A DNA stretch of 14,648 nt, from the NCBI GenBank assembly GCA_028065135.1, contig JAPTWR010000103.1, forward strand, positions 1 to 14,648. Direction: 5' to 3'. Under the pieces are notes generated by a model. The model had not been told where the DNA came from, made no database searches, and saw nothing but the letters and a program-made list of their open reading frames with translations. The DNA comes from Acidithiobacillus sp. Lineage in GTDB: Bacteria > Pseudomonadota > Gammaproteobacteria > Acidithiobacillales > Acidithiobacillaceae. Positions 1 through 5,924 of the stretch are shown piece by piece; position 1 is the stretch's first letter, and every line of letters begins with the position of its first letter. Both the position numbers and the translations under genes were made by a program.

Positions 1-2
1 CA

Positions 3-131
3 GGGCGAATCCGATATGCGTTGGCTAAACATACGCAGACAGGTGGCTATGAATATGGCTTGAGGTTGGTCAGAAAGCTGCCTGGTATTATGAAGCAAAT
101 AGGTGAGTTAAGCTTTTATTTTGGGGGCTAG
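3..131 (+). CDS. C-terminal fragment of an unidentified protein (runs off the window start)
   Basis: The frame starting at base 3 is open to a TAG at 129-131 and gives about 42 residues, including the segment QTGGYEYGLRLVRKLPGIMK. It has a plausible mix of charged and hydrophobic residues but I do not recognise a family. The start lies outside the window. The other two forward frames here close earlier. From 132 to 261 I see no gene or clear signal. It may be a real gene end or chance; confidence is low. Confidence 0.3.
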   Translation, partial: GRIRYALAKHTQTGGYEYGLRLVRKLPGIMKQIGELSFYFGG

Positions 132-261
132 TGATCCTGGGGGTGGATAACATCATTTCCCCGTAGGGCGTACGACTACTACTGTGGTCCCTGCCTGACT
201 AAAGTGGCGAGAGCGCATACAATATAATAGTGGTAGCCCCTGAATCCCACACGTTTAGACT

Positions 262-278
262 CAATACTGTTTAGATAG
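262..278 (+). repeat. Terminal inverted repeat, left end of the IS4-type element
   Basis: CAATACTGTTTAGATAG is the exact reverse complement of 5006-5022 and differs at one base from the reverse complement of 1193-1209. The ten bases just outside (252-261, CGTTTAGACT) match 7/10 to the ten bases after 5022 (CGCTTAGTAT). Confidence 0.8.
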
Positions 279-1110
279 ATAAGATGATCGGAATGGGATC
301 ACAGGGCTGATGCAGCAGATCGCCCCGATCTCGAATCGGATACGAACGCATCTTTTTTCTGACGCCACGCGGATTACGCTTCCCGCGACTGGTCACCGCC
401 CGTCGTGAGGCAATCTTTAGTCAGGACGCTGTGTATCCATGCTGGCCTACTCCGAGGGGGAATAGAGCCAGCGGCGGGTAGCCGGCGATGTAGTACGCGA
501 ATGGCATGCGTGAAAGACAAATTCTCAGCGGCCTGCCCGGTTTGGGCGCTGCTTCGGTCATTAAATGACGGACAGCAGCATGTACCAGAAGTAAGGCGTA
601 AAACTCCTGCTCCACCAATTCGGGGCGCTTGCTGCGGAGCAGCACCTGCCGGTCTGCCAGGTGGGTTTTGAGTTCATCCAGACTGGATTCAATGGTCCAG
701 CGCTGATGATAGAGCGCTGCCAACTCCAGGGCAGGCGCTTCGGTCGGGGTCCATCCAGTTGGTGACCAGGCGATAGCGGGGTTCTGCATCGGGGATCCCG
801 TCCAGGGTGTATTCGATGACGCGCACCCGGACACCATCGCGTCCCTTCTTCCGGTCTTGGCCACTGGCATAGAGGTGCTGAGGCAGGACCCATCGGCCAG
901 CCCTCCTCTCGGGGCAGCTTCAGGACGCTACCGAGGCGGAACAACTCTGGCATAGAGCACCATGGCCAGAACAAAATACACCAGCACTTCATGCGGTAGC
1001 CCGCGTTGTCGCTGGCTTTGTGCGTCATGTAACGCCAAGGCATCCCGGACTTTTCCCACCGGACAACGCATGGCCAGATAGCCTACGGTCAGGTAATCCG
1101 CCAAACGCAC
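271..1110 (-). pseudogene. IS4-family transposase, internally deleted and frameshifted
   Basis: Transposase pieces occur in order on the minus strand in different frames. The N-terminal part (about 1110-935) contains GLPHEVLVYFVLAMVLY. A central part (about 880-740) reads YASGQDRKKGRDGVRVRVIE when the frame is changed. The C-terminal part has YHQRWTIESSLDELK, the Y-(2)-R-(3)-E-(6)-K signature of IS4 transposases with the catalytic Glu, followed by EQEFYALLLVHAAVRHLM. The end SRRAVTSRGKRNPRGVRKKM runs to a TAA inside the terminal repeat. The stretch carrying the first two catalytic Asp residues is missing: the N-terminal part jumps straight to the post-core segment. Single-base indels are visible near 750, 510 and 418. 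It cannot make an active enzyme. Confidence 0.85.
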
Positions 1111-1180
1111 ACCCGCTGATCATTGCGCTTTGTCCTCGCCATAGCGCTGCCTCCATCCTGGGTAACCGGGCTATAGCCTC

Positions 1181-1209
1181 ACAGAAATCTAACTAACTAA
1201 ACAGTATTG
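1181..1209 (+). repeat. IS4-type right terminus, internal copy
   Basis: These 29 bases end in CTAACTAAACAGTATTG and match 4994-5022 at 26 of 29 positions in the same orientation. Base 1210 begins ynfA-derived sequence read on the minus strand. Confidence 0.8.
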
Positions 1210-1410
1210 GCCGTAGGCCGCATAGGTGCGCCCGGCGGCGCTGGGGTGCAGCGTAAGCAGCCAAGCGAACAGCGCCAAGCTCGCTGCTGCCGGCAGCAGC
1301 AGCCACGCCGGCTTGCCCTGCTTGAGTATGAGCCACGGGAGGTAGCAGCCGACGATCTCAGCCAGCGCGGTGAGGGCGAACAACCCGGCGGTCTTGGCCA
1401 GATCCATCAT
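1210..1410 (-). pseudogene. ynfA: YnfA-family small membrane protein, 3'-truncated by an IS end
   Basis: The minus-strand frame from ATG 1410 gives [20 protein letters not shown], then [30 protein letters not shown] and RTYAAYG, the recognisable N-terminal two-thirds of the YnfA (UPF0060) family, small inner-membrane proteins of about 108 residues related to SMR efflux pumps. Native sequence stops after 67 codons where the IS terminus begins; six foreign residues follow before a stop. At least one transmembrane segment is therefore lost. Its ATG overlaps the stop of the MerR gene (ATGA), so it was the second gene of a merR-ynfA operon. AGGAG upstream serves as ribosome site. Probably non-functional. 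Confidence 0.85.
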
Positions 1411-1871
1411 CGATTCCGCACTCCTCTCGATTTGTTTGCCTCGGCGAACGCACCGTGGCACGCGCACCCTTCGCCATGGGCTGCGGTTACCAGCTCGTGC
1501 AGGATGCCGCACTCGGTGGTTGCGTGACCCGCATCACAGCGTGCGCGCAGTTGCCCAAGCTGTCGCTCCAGGACCCGCATCGACTTCAGCCGCGCATGCA
1601 CGCGCGCCAACTGTTCGTCGATCAGCCGGTTCACGTCCGCGCAGTCGTTGCGCGGACGATCCAAGTAGTCCAGCAAGCGCCGCACGTCTGCCAGCGGCAT
1701 GTCCAGTGCCCGGCAGTGGCGAATGAACGCTAACCGTTCCAGGTGGACGTCCCCATAGGCACGATAGCCGTTAGCCCGCCGGGCGGCCGGGGGCAGCAGT
1801 CCCGCCCTCTCGTAATAGCGAATGGTTTCCCTGTCCACGCCGGTGGCCTGTCCGAGTTCGCCGATGCGCAT
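1407..1871 (-). CDS. cadR: MerR-family Cd(II)/Pb(II)-type metal-responsive regulator
   Basis: This 154-residue protein has an N-terminal winged helix-turn-helix (residues 1-70, [34 protein letters not shown]), a dimerisation helix (about 75-112) and C-terminal metal ligands. Cys77 (in NDCADVN), Cys112 (RCDAG) and Cys121 (ECGIL) sit where CadR/PbrR proteins bind Cd(II) or Pb(II), and a second cluster HGEGCACHG follows. I chose ATG 1871 over GTG 1886 because GGAGG lies nine bases before it and the Cys numbering then fits CadR. It diverges from the ATPase and overlaps truncated ynfA. As in the family it should bind the elongated-spacer promoter between the divergent genes and activate export when metal is bound. 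Cd versus Pb versus Zn specificity cannot be fixed by reading; the gene symbol is by similarity. Confidence 0.88.
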   Translation of the reverse strand: MRIGELGQATGVDRETIRYYERAGLLPPAARRANGYRAYGDVHLERLAFIRHCRALDMPLADVRRLLDYLDRPRNDCADVNRLIDEQLARVHARLKSMRVLERQLGQLRARCDAGHATTECGILHELVTAAHGEGCACHGAFAEANKSRGVRNR

Positions 1872-1909
1872 GATTTTTGCCTCCACGATGCTGCCCCGAT
1901 TATATTCGC

Positions 1910-1940
1910 TTGACCTTGTAGCCGCTACAGAGTTTTAAAT
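1910..1940 (+). promoter_or_regulatory. MerR-type promoter and operator for the ATPase operon
   Basis: TTGACC (1910-1915) and TTAAAT (1935-1940) are separated by 19 bp, the long spacer typical of MerR-controlled promoters. Centred in the spacer is the perfect inverted repeat TGTAGC-C-GCTACA (1917-1929), closely resembling CadR/PbrR operators. It lies between the regulator (minus strand) and the ATPase (plus strand) and reads toward the ATPase. Confidence 0.85.
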
Positions 1941-2005
1941 GGCGGCATCACCCCTTTCTTGGAGATTGGCATGACTGGTAATTGCGGCGTGGAGGGAGGT
2001 GAGTG

Positions 2006-3913
2006 ATGGCGTGCTCGTGCTCCGTTTCGCCGGCACTGACAATGCCGCCGCCGTGGAAAAATCCGCAGGTCGTGACATCGTCCACTTCCGGGCTTCTGCT
2101 CGCGCTGGGCTTTGCCGGGGGCTACCTGGGGCTTCCCCACATCGCCGAGATCATCTTATATGTAGCCGCGGTCATCATTGGCGGCTATTACTTCGGCCGC
2201 GAGGCGTTCGAGGAACTGGTCAGGGAGCGCGAGATCGGCATCGAACTGCTGATGTCCGTCGCTGCCCTCGTCGCCGGTGCGATGGGGCAATGGCTAGAAG
2301 CCGCCACGCTAGTATTCCTGTATTCCATTTCCGAGGCAGCGGAAGGTTACACCGCCGAGCGCACGCGACACGCCGTCCGGGCGCTGATGGATCTGGCGCC
2401 GAAGACCGCGCTGGTGCGCCGAGGTGGCCAGGAATCGCGCATACCCGTCGAAGCGTTGCGGGTGGGAGACGTTTTTGTCGTCCTGCCGGGGGAATCGGTC
2501 GCCACCGATGGCGACGTGATCGACGGCCATTCTGCGGTCAATCAGGCGCCGGTGACGGGGGAATCGGTTCCCGTGGAGAAATCCCCGGGCGGCAAGGTAT
2601 TCGCGGCCAGCATCAATGGCGAAGGCGCGCTGACGGTGCGCGCGACCAAGGCGTTCGCGGACAACACCCTCTCCCGCATCATCCATCTGGTGGAAGCCGC
2701 GCAGGCCAGCAAGGGTCGCAGCCAGCGCTTCATCGAGCGCTTCGGAAAGCGCTACAGCCCCGCCGTGCTGGGGGTCGGCGTACTTATCGCCCTCCTGCCG
2801 CCGCTCTTCGGCCTGCCCTGGGCGGAATGGCTGACCCGTGCCACCGTCTTCGTCGTGGCCGCGGCGCCCTGCGCCCTGGTGATCTCGATCCCCATCACCC
2901 TGGTCGCGGCGCTGGGCACAGCCGGCCGCAACGGCTTGCTCATCAAGGGCGGCGTCCATCTGGAGAACCTGGCCCGGGTGAAGGTCGTGGCGCTCGACAA
3001 GACGGGCACCCTCACGATCGGCCGTCCCGAAGTCACGGACGTGCTCGTGTTCTGGGGGCACGAGGAGCGTGATGTGCTGGAAGTCGCTGCCGCCCTGGAA
3101 TCCCGCTCGCAACATCCCCTGGCCCAAGCCATCGTGCGCCACGCCCAGGCGGACGGCATCGAACCGGCGCCCGCCGAGGATTTCCGTTCCCGTACCGGCG
3201 CGGGCGCCGAGGGCTTGGTGGGCGGCCGACAGTTCTACATTGGCAGTCCCAAACTGTTCGCCGACTTGGCTGTTCCGTTTGGCGATGTGACGGATCAGGT
3301 TCAACGCCTGCAAAGCCAGGGCAAGACCGTGGTGATGCTCGGGACCGATTCTTCGATCCAGGCATTATTCGCCATCAGCGACCCCTTGCGCCCCGAGGCG
3401 GCGGACGCCATCGCCGACCTGAAGCGCGCCGGGATCGAGCGGGTGGTGATGCTGACCGGCGACAATCCGCTGGCCGCCGCCGCCATTGCCGAACAGGTGG
3501 GGGTCGACGAGGTGCACGCCGAGCTGTCGCCCGAGGACAAGACGCGCAAGGTCGCCGAACTGGAAGCCCGCTACGGCAAGGTGTTGATGGTGGGCGACGG
3601 GGTGAACGACGCCCCCGCGCTCGCCGCCGCCCACGTCGGTGTCGCCATGGGGGCCGCCGGCACCGATGTCGCCCTGGAAACGGCCGATGTTGCGCTCATG
3701 AGCGACAACCTGGCGCGCCTGCCCTATCTCATCCGCTTCAGCCGGCGCACCTGGGGCGTGGTGCTGCAAAACCTGGCGCTTTCCGTGGTGGTGATCGGCT
3801 CGCTCATCGCCGGGGCGGTGAGCGGTTATTTCAGCCTGCCGGTCGCCGTCCTCGCGCACGAGATCAGCGAGTTCGTGGTGATCGCGAGCGGCCTGCGCAT
3901 GCTCAGGACATGA
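2006..3913 (+). CDS. P1B-type heavy-metal-transporting ATPase (P1B-4-like, no N-terminal metal-binding domain)
   Basis: An inner-membrane ATP-driven metal exporter of 635 residues. Visible landmarks are the actuator TGES (184-187), the membrane metal site APC (287-289, in AAPCALVISIP), the phosphorylation motif DKTGTLT with Asp331, the P1B-specific His-Pro (370-371), and GDGVNDAP (530-537) in the ATP-binding domain. The last helix has AHEISEFVVIASGLRMLR, resembling the HEGST-containing helix of P1B-4 pumps. There is no CxxC HMA domain, only a CSC at residues 3-5. The usual CPC or SPC is replaced by APC. ATG 2006 is preceded by GGAGGT five bases upstream; GTG 2003 is an alternative. DUF302 and cytochrome genes follow in the same direction. 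Likely substrates are Cd, Zn, Co or Pb, by the regulator and family; not provable here. Confidence 0.9.
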   Translation: MACSCSVSPALTMPPPWKNPQVVTSSTSGLLLALGFAGGYLGLPHIAEIILYVAAVIIGGYYFGREAFEELVREREIGIELLMSVAALVAGAMGQWLEAATLVFLYSISEAAEGYTAERTRHAVRALMDLAPKTALVRRGGQESRIPVEALRVGDVFVVLPGESVATDGDVIDGHSAVNQAPVTGESVPVEKSPGGKVFAASINGEGALTVRATKAFADNTLSRIIHLVEAAQASKGRSQRFIERFGKRYSPAVLGVGVLIALLPPLFGLPWAEWLTRATVFVVAAAPCALVISIPITLVAALGTAGRNGLLIKGGVHLENLARVKVVALDKTGTLTIGRPEVTDVLVFWGHEERDVLEVAAALESRSQHPLAQAIVRHAQADGIEPAPAEDFRSRTGAGAEGLVGGRQFYIGSPKLFADLAVPFGDVTDQVQRLQSQGKTVVMLGTDSSIQALFAISDPLRPEAADAIADLKRAGIERVVMLTGDNPLAAAAIAEQVGVDEVHAELSPEDKTRKVAELEARYGKVLMVGDGVNDAPALAAAHVGVAMGAAGTDVALETADVALMSDNLARLPYLIRFSRRTWGVVLQNLALSVVVIGSLIAGAVSGYFSLPVAVLAHEISEFVVIASGLRMLRT

Positions 3914-3954
3914 ACTATTCTTTAACTATTCTTTTTTGATGAAGGAGTAACAAC

Positions 3955-4347
3955 ATGAACAGCCAGTACGGTTTTGGCAAGACGGTAGCCTCATCTTTCG
4001 ACGCGGCCATCGAGAAAGTCACCCAGGAATTGCAAAAAGAGGGCTTCGGCGTGCTGACGGACATCGACGTGGCGGCGACCCTGAAGAAGAAACTCAATCA
4101 GGACATGCCGCCCTATCGCATCCTCGGCGCGTGCAATCCACCGCTGGCACACCGGGCACTGGAAGCGGAACCGTCGATCGGCCTGCTGCTGCCGTGCAAC
4201 GTGGTGGTGCGTCAGGATGATGCGGGCAAGGTGCAGGTGGAATTCATGGATCCAAACGCAGTGCTCGATCTGGTGAACAAGGCGGAAGTACATCAATTGG
4301 CCAGCGAGGTCAGGCAAAAGCTGGAGCGGGTCATGCAGGCCCTGTGA
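3955..4347 (+). CDS. DUF302-domain protein
   Basis: This 130-residue protein is a single DUF302 domain covering most of its length: FDAAIEKVTQELQKEGFGVL, then the core YRILGACNPPLAHRALEAEP and IGLLLPCNVVV. Cys60 and Cys81 lie in the two conserved strands. No signal peptide is visible, so it is probably cytoplasmic. AAGGAG precedes ATG 3955. It lies 41 bp after the ATPase, a gap containing a tandem AACTATTCTT repeat, and 21 bp before the cytochrome. DUF302 has no settled biochemical role; being second in a metal-induced operon suggests a metal- or redox-stress function, but that is only inference from position. Confidence 0.9.
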   Translation: MNSQYGFGKTVASSFDAAIEKVTQELQKEGFGVLTDIDVAATLKKKLNQDMPPYRILGACNPPLAHRALEAEPSIGLLLPCNVVVRQDDAGKVQVEFMDPNAVLDLVNKAEVHQLASEVRQKLERVMQAL

Positions 4348-4368
4348 CACTCAAGGGGTAAAGACATC

Positions 4369-5029
4369 ATGCAGACAGGCAAAGGGGCTTCGATCCTGGC
4401 ACTGGGCGCAGCCGTTGCGGCTTGCCTGGCTGCCCCGAGTGCGGCATCCGCAGGCGGGCTTGCTTCCAGCGAACGGACGATCCTGGCGGGCGGGATGGGG
4501 ATGACGGGCGGAATGGGCATGCACCGGAACATGATGCAACGGATGATGGGGGGGCGTGCTGCCTCCTGGGATGGACCCCGCCCGCCTGCCTGAGTCCGAT
4601 TCGTCGGGCGCGCACCTGCTGCAGCAGTTCTGCATGCAATGTCACAACCTGCCGGGCCCAGGCCTGCATACCGCCTCGGAATGGCCCCAGGTGTTGGGCC
4701 GGATGAACATGCGCATGCAGATGATGGGAGGGATGATGGGCGTTGCGGCTCCCGATCCGGTGCAATTGGAGATCCTGCTCGGATATTTGCAGAGGTATGC
4801 CCAGAAGCCCATCAATGCGGCAACGTACCCGGATCTGGACACGCCTCCTAGCCGGGCCTTCAGCACGACCTGCATGCAATGCCACGCCCTGCCGGACCCG
4901 AAACAGCACACTGCCCGGGAGTGGCCATCGGTCGTCACCCGCATGCGCAGCAACATGACCGCGATGGGGAAAATCGTCCCAGACGAGATTCTGACAGAAA
5001 ACAAACTATCTAAACAGTATTGCGCTTAG
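4369..5029 (+). pseudogene. Met-rich two-haem c-type cytochrome, frameshifted and truncated
   Basis: The first frame (4369-4593) encodes a signal peptide (AVAACLAAPSAASA) and a Met-rich stretch (GMGMTGGMGMHRNMMQRMMG). The second (from about 4555) encodes two similar haem units about 80 residues apart: FCMQCHNLPGPGLHTASEWP and TCMQCHALPDPKQHTAREWP, each followed by an RM...NM...M segment that could supply the distal Met ligand. The frames join if the seven G at 4548-4554 were six, so the break is a one-base slip or sequencing error. The 3' end runs into an IS terminus at 4994, replacing the last natural residues with TENKLSKQYCA. The intact protein would be a periplasmic electron carrier exported by Sec. 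Its link to the metal operon is positional; partner unknown. Confidence 0.8.
4994..5022 (+). repeat. IS4-type right terminus, solo copy fused to the cytochrome gene
   Basis: Starting with ACAGAAA and ending CTATCTAAACAGTATTG, this 29-base copy of the IS right end replaces the natural 3' end of the cytochrome gene. It has no transposase beside it, so it is either the remnant of a second IS copy or an alternative right end used by the copy at 262-1209. Confidence 0.75.
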
Positions 5030-5186
5030 TATCCCTTTGCATTGTTCCGGGTTTGTTCAGGATTTACCTGCTGCAGGAAAGCTATAGTGGATGGACGATC
5101 CAGACGCAGCAGACTTGGTCACATTGGTTAGGTGCGCGGTGGCGAAGGGATGGGCGCTTTTCATGGCGACCGCCCATCTCACAGTC

Positions 5187-5316
5187 AGTATACAACATTA
5201 TTCTTCAACCGGCGTGCGCGTGAAATTTCTGAGTATACAACATTATTATTTTTTTCTGGAGTATGAAAAATTCCAACTTATTGACTATAAAAAGGTTGTA
5301 AGTATACAACTATTTT
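5187..5316 (+). repeat. Three direct repeats beginning AGTATACAAC
   Basis: AGTATACAACATTATT occurs at 5187-5202 and 5232-5247 without mismatch, and AGTATACAACTATTTT at 5301-5316. Starts are 45 and 69 bases apart, too irregular for a classical iteron array. The shared TACAAC half-site also occurs inverted (GTTGTA) at 5295-5300 and 5422-5427. Confidence 0.7.
5281..5310 (+). promoter_or_regulatory. Candidate promoter overlapped by an inverted-repeat operator
   Basis: TTGACT (5281-5286) and TATACA (5303-5308), 16 bp apart, form a sigma-70-like promoter. The inverted repeat GTTGTA-AGTA-TACAAC (5295-5310) covers the -10 region, and two further half-sites lie upstream. This arrangement fits autorepression of a gene starting at 5359. 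No experiment or known regulator supports it. Confidence 0.45.
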
Positions 5317-5358
5317 TTATCTTTACAGCTGTATCAATAAAATTGGAGATGGAGGCTC

Positions 5359-5418
5359 ATGTCAAAAGGTCCTCGTCGATCCGAGTCAGGAGCTATTGCG
5401 CGCCTCAAGGTTGAGTAA
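5359..5418 (+). CDS. 19-codon ORF, probable truncated gene start
   Basis: ATG 5359 is preceded by GGAGATGGAGG and follows the promoter candidate above. The peptide is MSKGPRRSESGAIARLKVE, then TAA. The basic N-terminus is reminiscent of DNA-binding proteins or IS3-type orfA starts, but I do not assign a family. The good promoter and ribosome site with such a short product suggest that the rest was lost by deletion near 5400-5420. Confidence 0.35.
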   Translation: MSKGPRRSESGAIARLKVE

Positions 5419-5633
5419 TAGGTTGTATCAGCGGTACCACCCCACAAGGCCCTCGATGCGCGGAGGCCTCCGGGAAGCAACGACGCAATGCCACGCACCA
5501 CCCATTGCCAGACCAAAAATTGCAGGCACTGCACGGTGCATCAGGGCAGGGACCGCGACGGGCGGCCCGCGCCGTGCCCGGCACTGGGCGATATTTGGGC
5601 GAATCCCCGAAAACCACGCCGCACCAAGCGCTG

Positions 5634-5657
5634 CAAAGCCAGTGTTTACTGGCTTTG
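5634..5657. other. Perfect hairpin with 10 bp stem
   Basis: CAAAGCCAGT and ACTGGCTTTG are exact reverse complements around a GTTT loop. No U-run follows, so it is not a clear intrinsic terminator. It could be a recombination site, an RNA element or a relic of an IS end. Confidence 0.6.
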
Positions 5658-5868
5658 TGATGGTCGGACCCGCGGATGGGCAATCCTGGGGTCCATGGAG
5701 TAGCCGTTACCGTAACGTAATAGCGCGACGGGGCACGCCCTCTCAAAACCCGTCATACAGGGCATCAGGAGGCGGGGTGAGAACTATAATCTGTTGATTG
5801 TATTGTGTTACTGAAACGATTGCATCAAGCGCTGAAAAGCGGCCGATAGGAAACTATATAGGGGTGAC

Positions 5869-5897
5869 TTGCATATGAACGTAGCGTTCGTTATATT
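5869..5897 (+). promoter_or_regulatory. Promoter of the XRE-methyltransferase/azlCD operon with operator in the spacer
   Basis: TTGCAT (5869-5874), a 17 bp spacer and TATATT (5892-5897) make a strong sigma-70-like promoter 28 bases before ATG 5925. The spacer contains the inverted repeat GAACG-TAG-CGTTC (5877-5889), a natural binding site for the XRE-domain protein encoded immediately downstream, which suggests autoregulation. Confidence 0.6.
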
Positions 5898-5924
5898 GAT
5901 ACTGTTTTTTTTAGAGAACGACCC

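Larger units (their letters stand above)
262..1209 (-). mobile_element. Decayed IS4-family insertion sequence
   Basis: The element is bounded by inverted ends beginning CAATACTGTTTAG: bases 262-278 on the plus strand and 1193-1209 read on the minus strand (16 of 17 matching). It holds one minus-strand transposase relic whose stop lies inside the terminal repeat (271-273). At 948 bp it is shorter than a typical IS4-family element of about 1.4-1.6 kb, consistent with loss of the catalytic middle. The right end abuts ynfA after codon 67, so that junction is an insertion point; the left flank does not continue ynfA, so the original site has been rearranged. Confidence 0.75.
262..5022. mobile_element. 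Putative transposition unit carrying the metal-response genes
   Basis: The outermost IS ends at 262 and 5022 are perfect 17 bp inverted repeats and enclose the IS relic, truncated ynfA, merR, the P1B-ATPase, DUF302 and the cytochrome. Flanking decamers 252-261 and 5023-5032 agree at 7/10, compatible with an eroded target duplication. Two readings are possible: a composite transposon whose right IS has collapsed to 29 bp, or one-ended mobilisation from the left IS using a second right end. The ends are seen directly; movement as a unit is inferred. Confidence 0.5.
5030..5868. other. Long region without a convincing complete gene
   Basis: Between the IS end and the XRE operon there is no frame with family-like sequence. 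Frames of 66-133 codons exist on both strands but look like chance translations. What it does hold is listed separately: clustered TACAAC/GTTGTA half-sites, a promoter-like site, a 19-codon ORF with a strong ribosome site, and a perfect hairpin at 5634-5657. There is also an inverted pair GATGGGCG (5149-5156)/CGCCCATC (5171-5178) and a 13-base palindrome CGTTAC-C-GTAACG (5705-5717). Confidence 0.6.

Noticed and set aside
1999..3072. Plus-strand frame of 357 codons overlapping the ATPase
   Set aside because: Arg/Gly-rich out-of-frame translation of the ATPase gene; no recognisable motif.
2309..3313. Long minus-strand frame of 334 codons opposite the ATPase
   Set aside because: It is antisense to a full P-type ATPase with all catalytic motifs; its translation is Gln/Arg/Gly-rich with no family features, a shadow of GC-rich codon positions.
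5187..5316. Plasmid origin iterons
   Set aside because: Only three copies at irregular distances (45 and 69 bp), no rep gene or DnaA-type boxes nearby; kept as operator-like repeats instead.
5091..5414. 107-codon ORF across the repeat region
   Set aside because: The SIQHY-like repeats in it come from the AGTATACAAC DNA repeats; no ribosome site and no family-like sequence.
5634..5657. Intrinsic terminator
   Set aside because: Perfect stem but followed by GTGATGG rather than a T-run, and no upstream gene to terminate.
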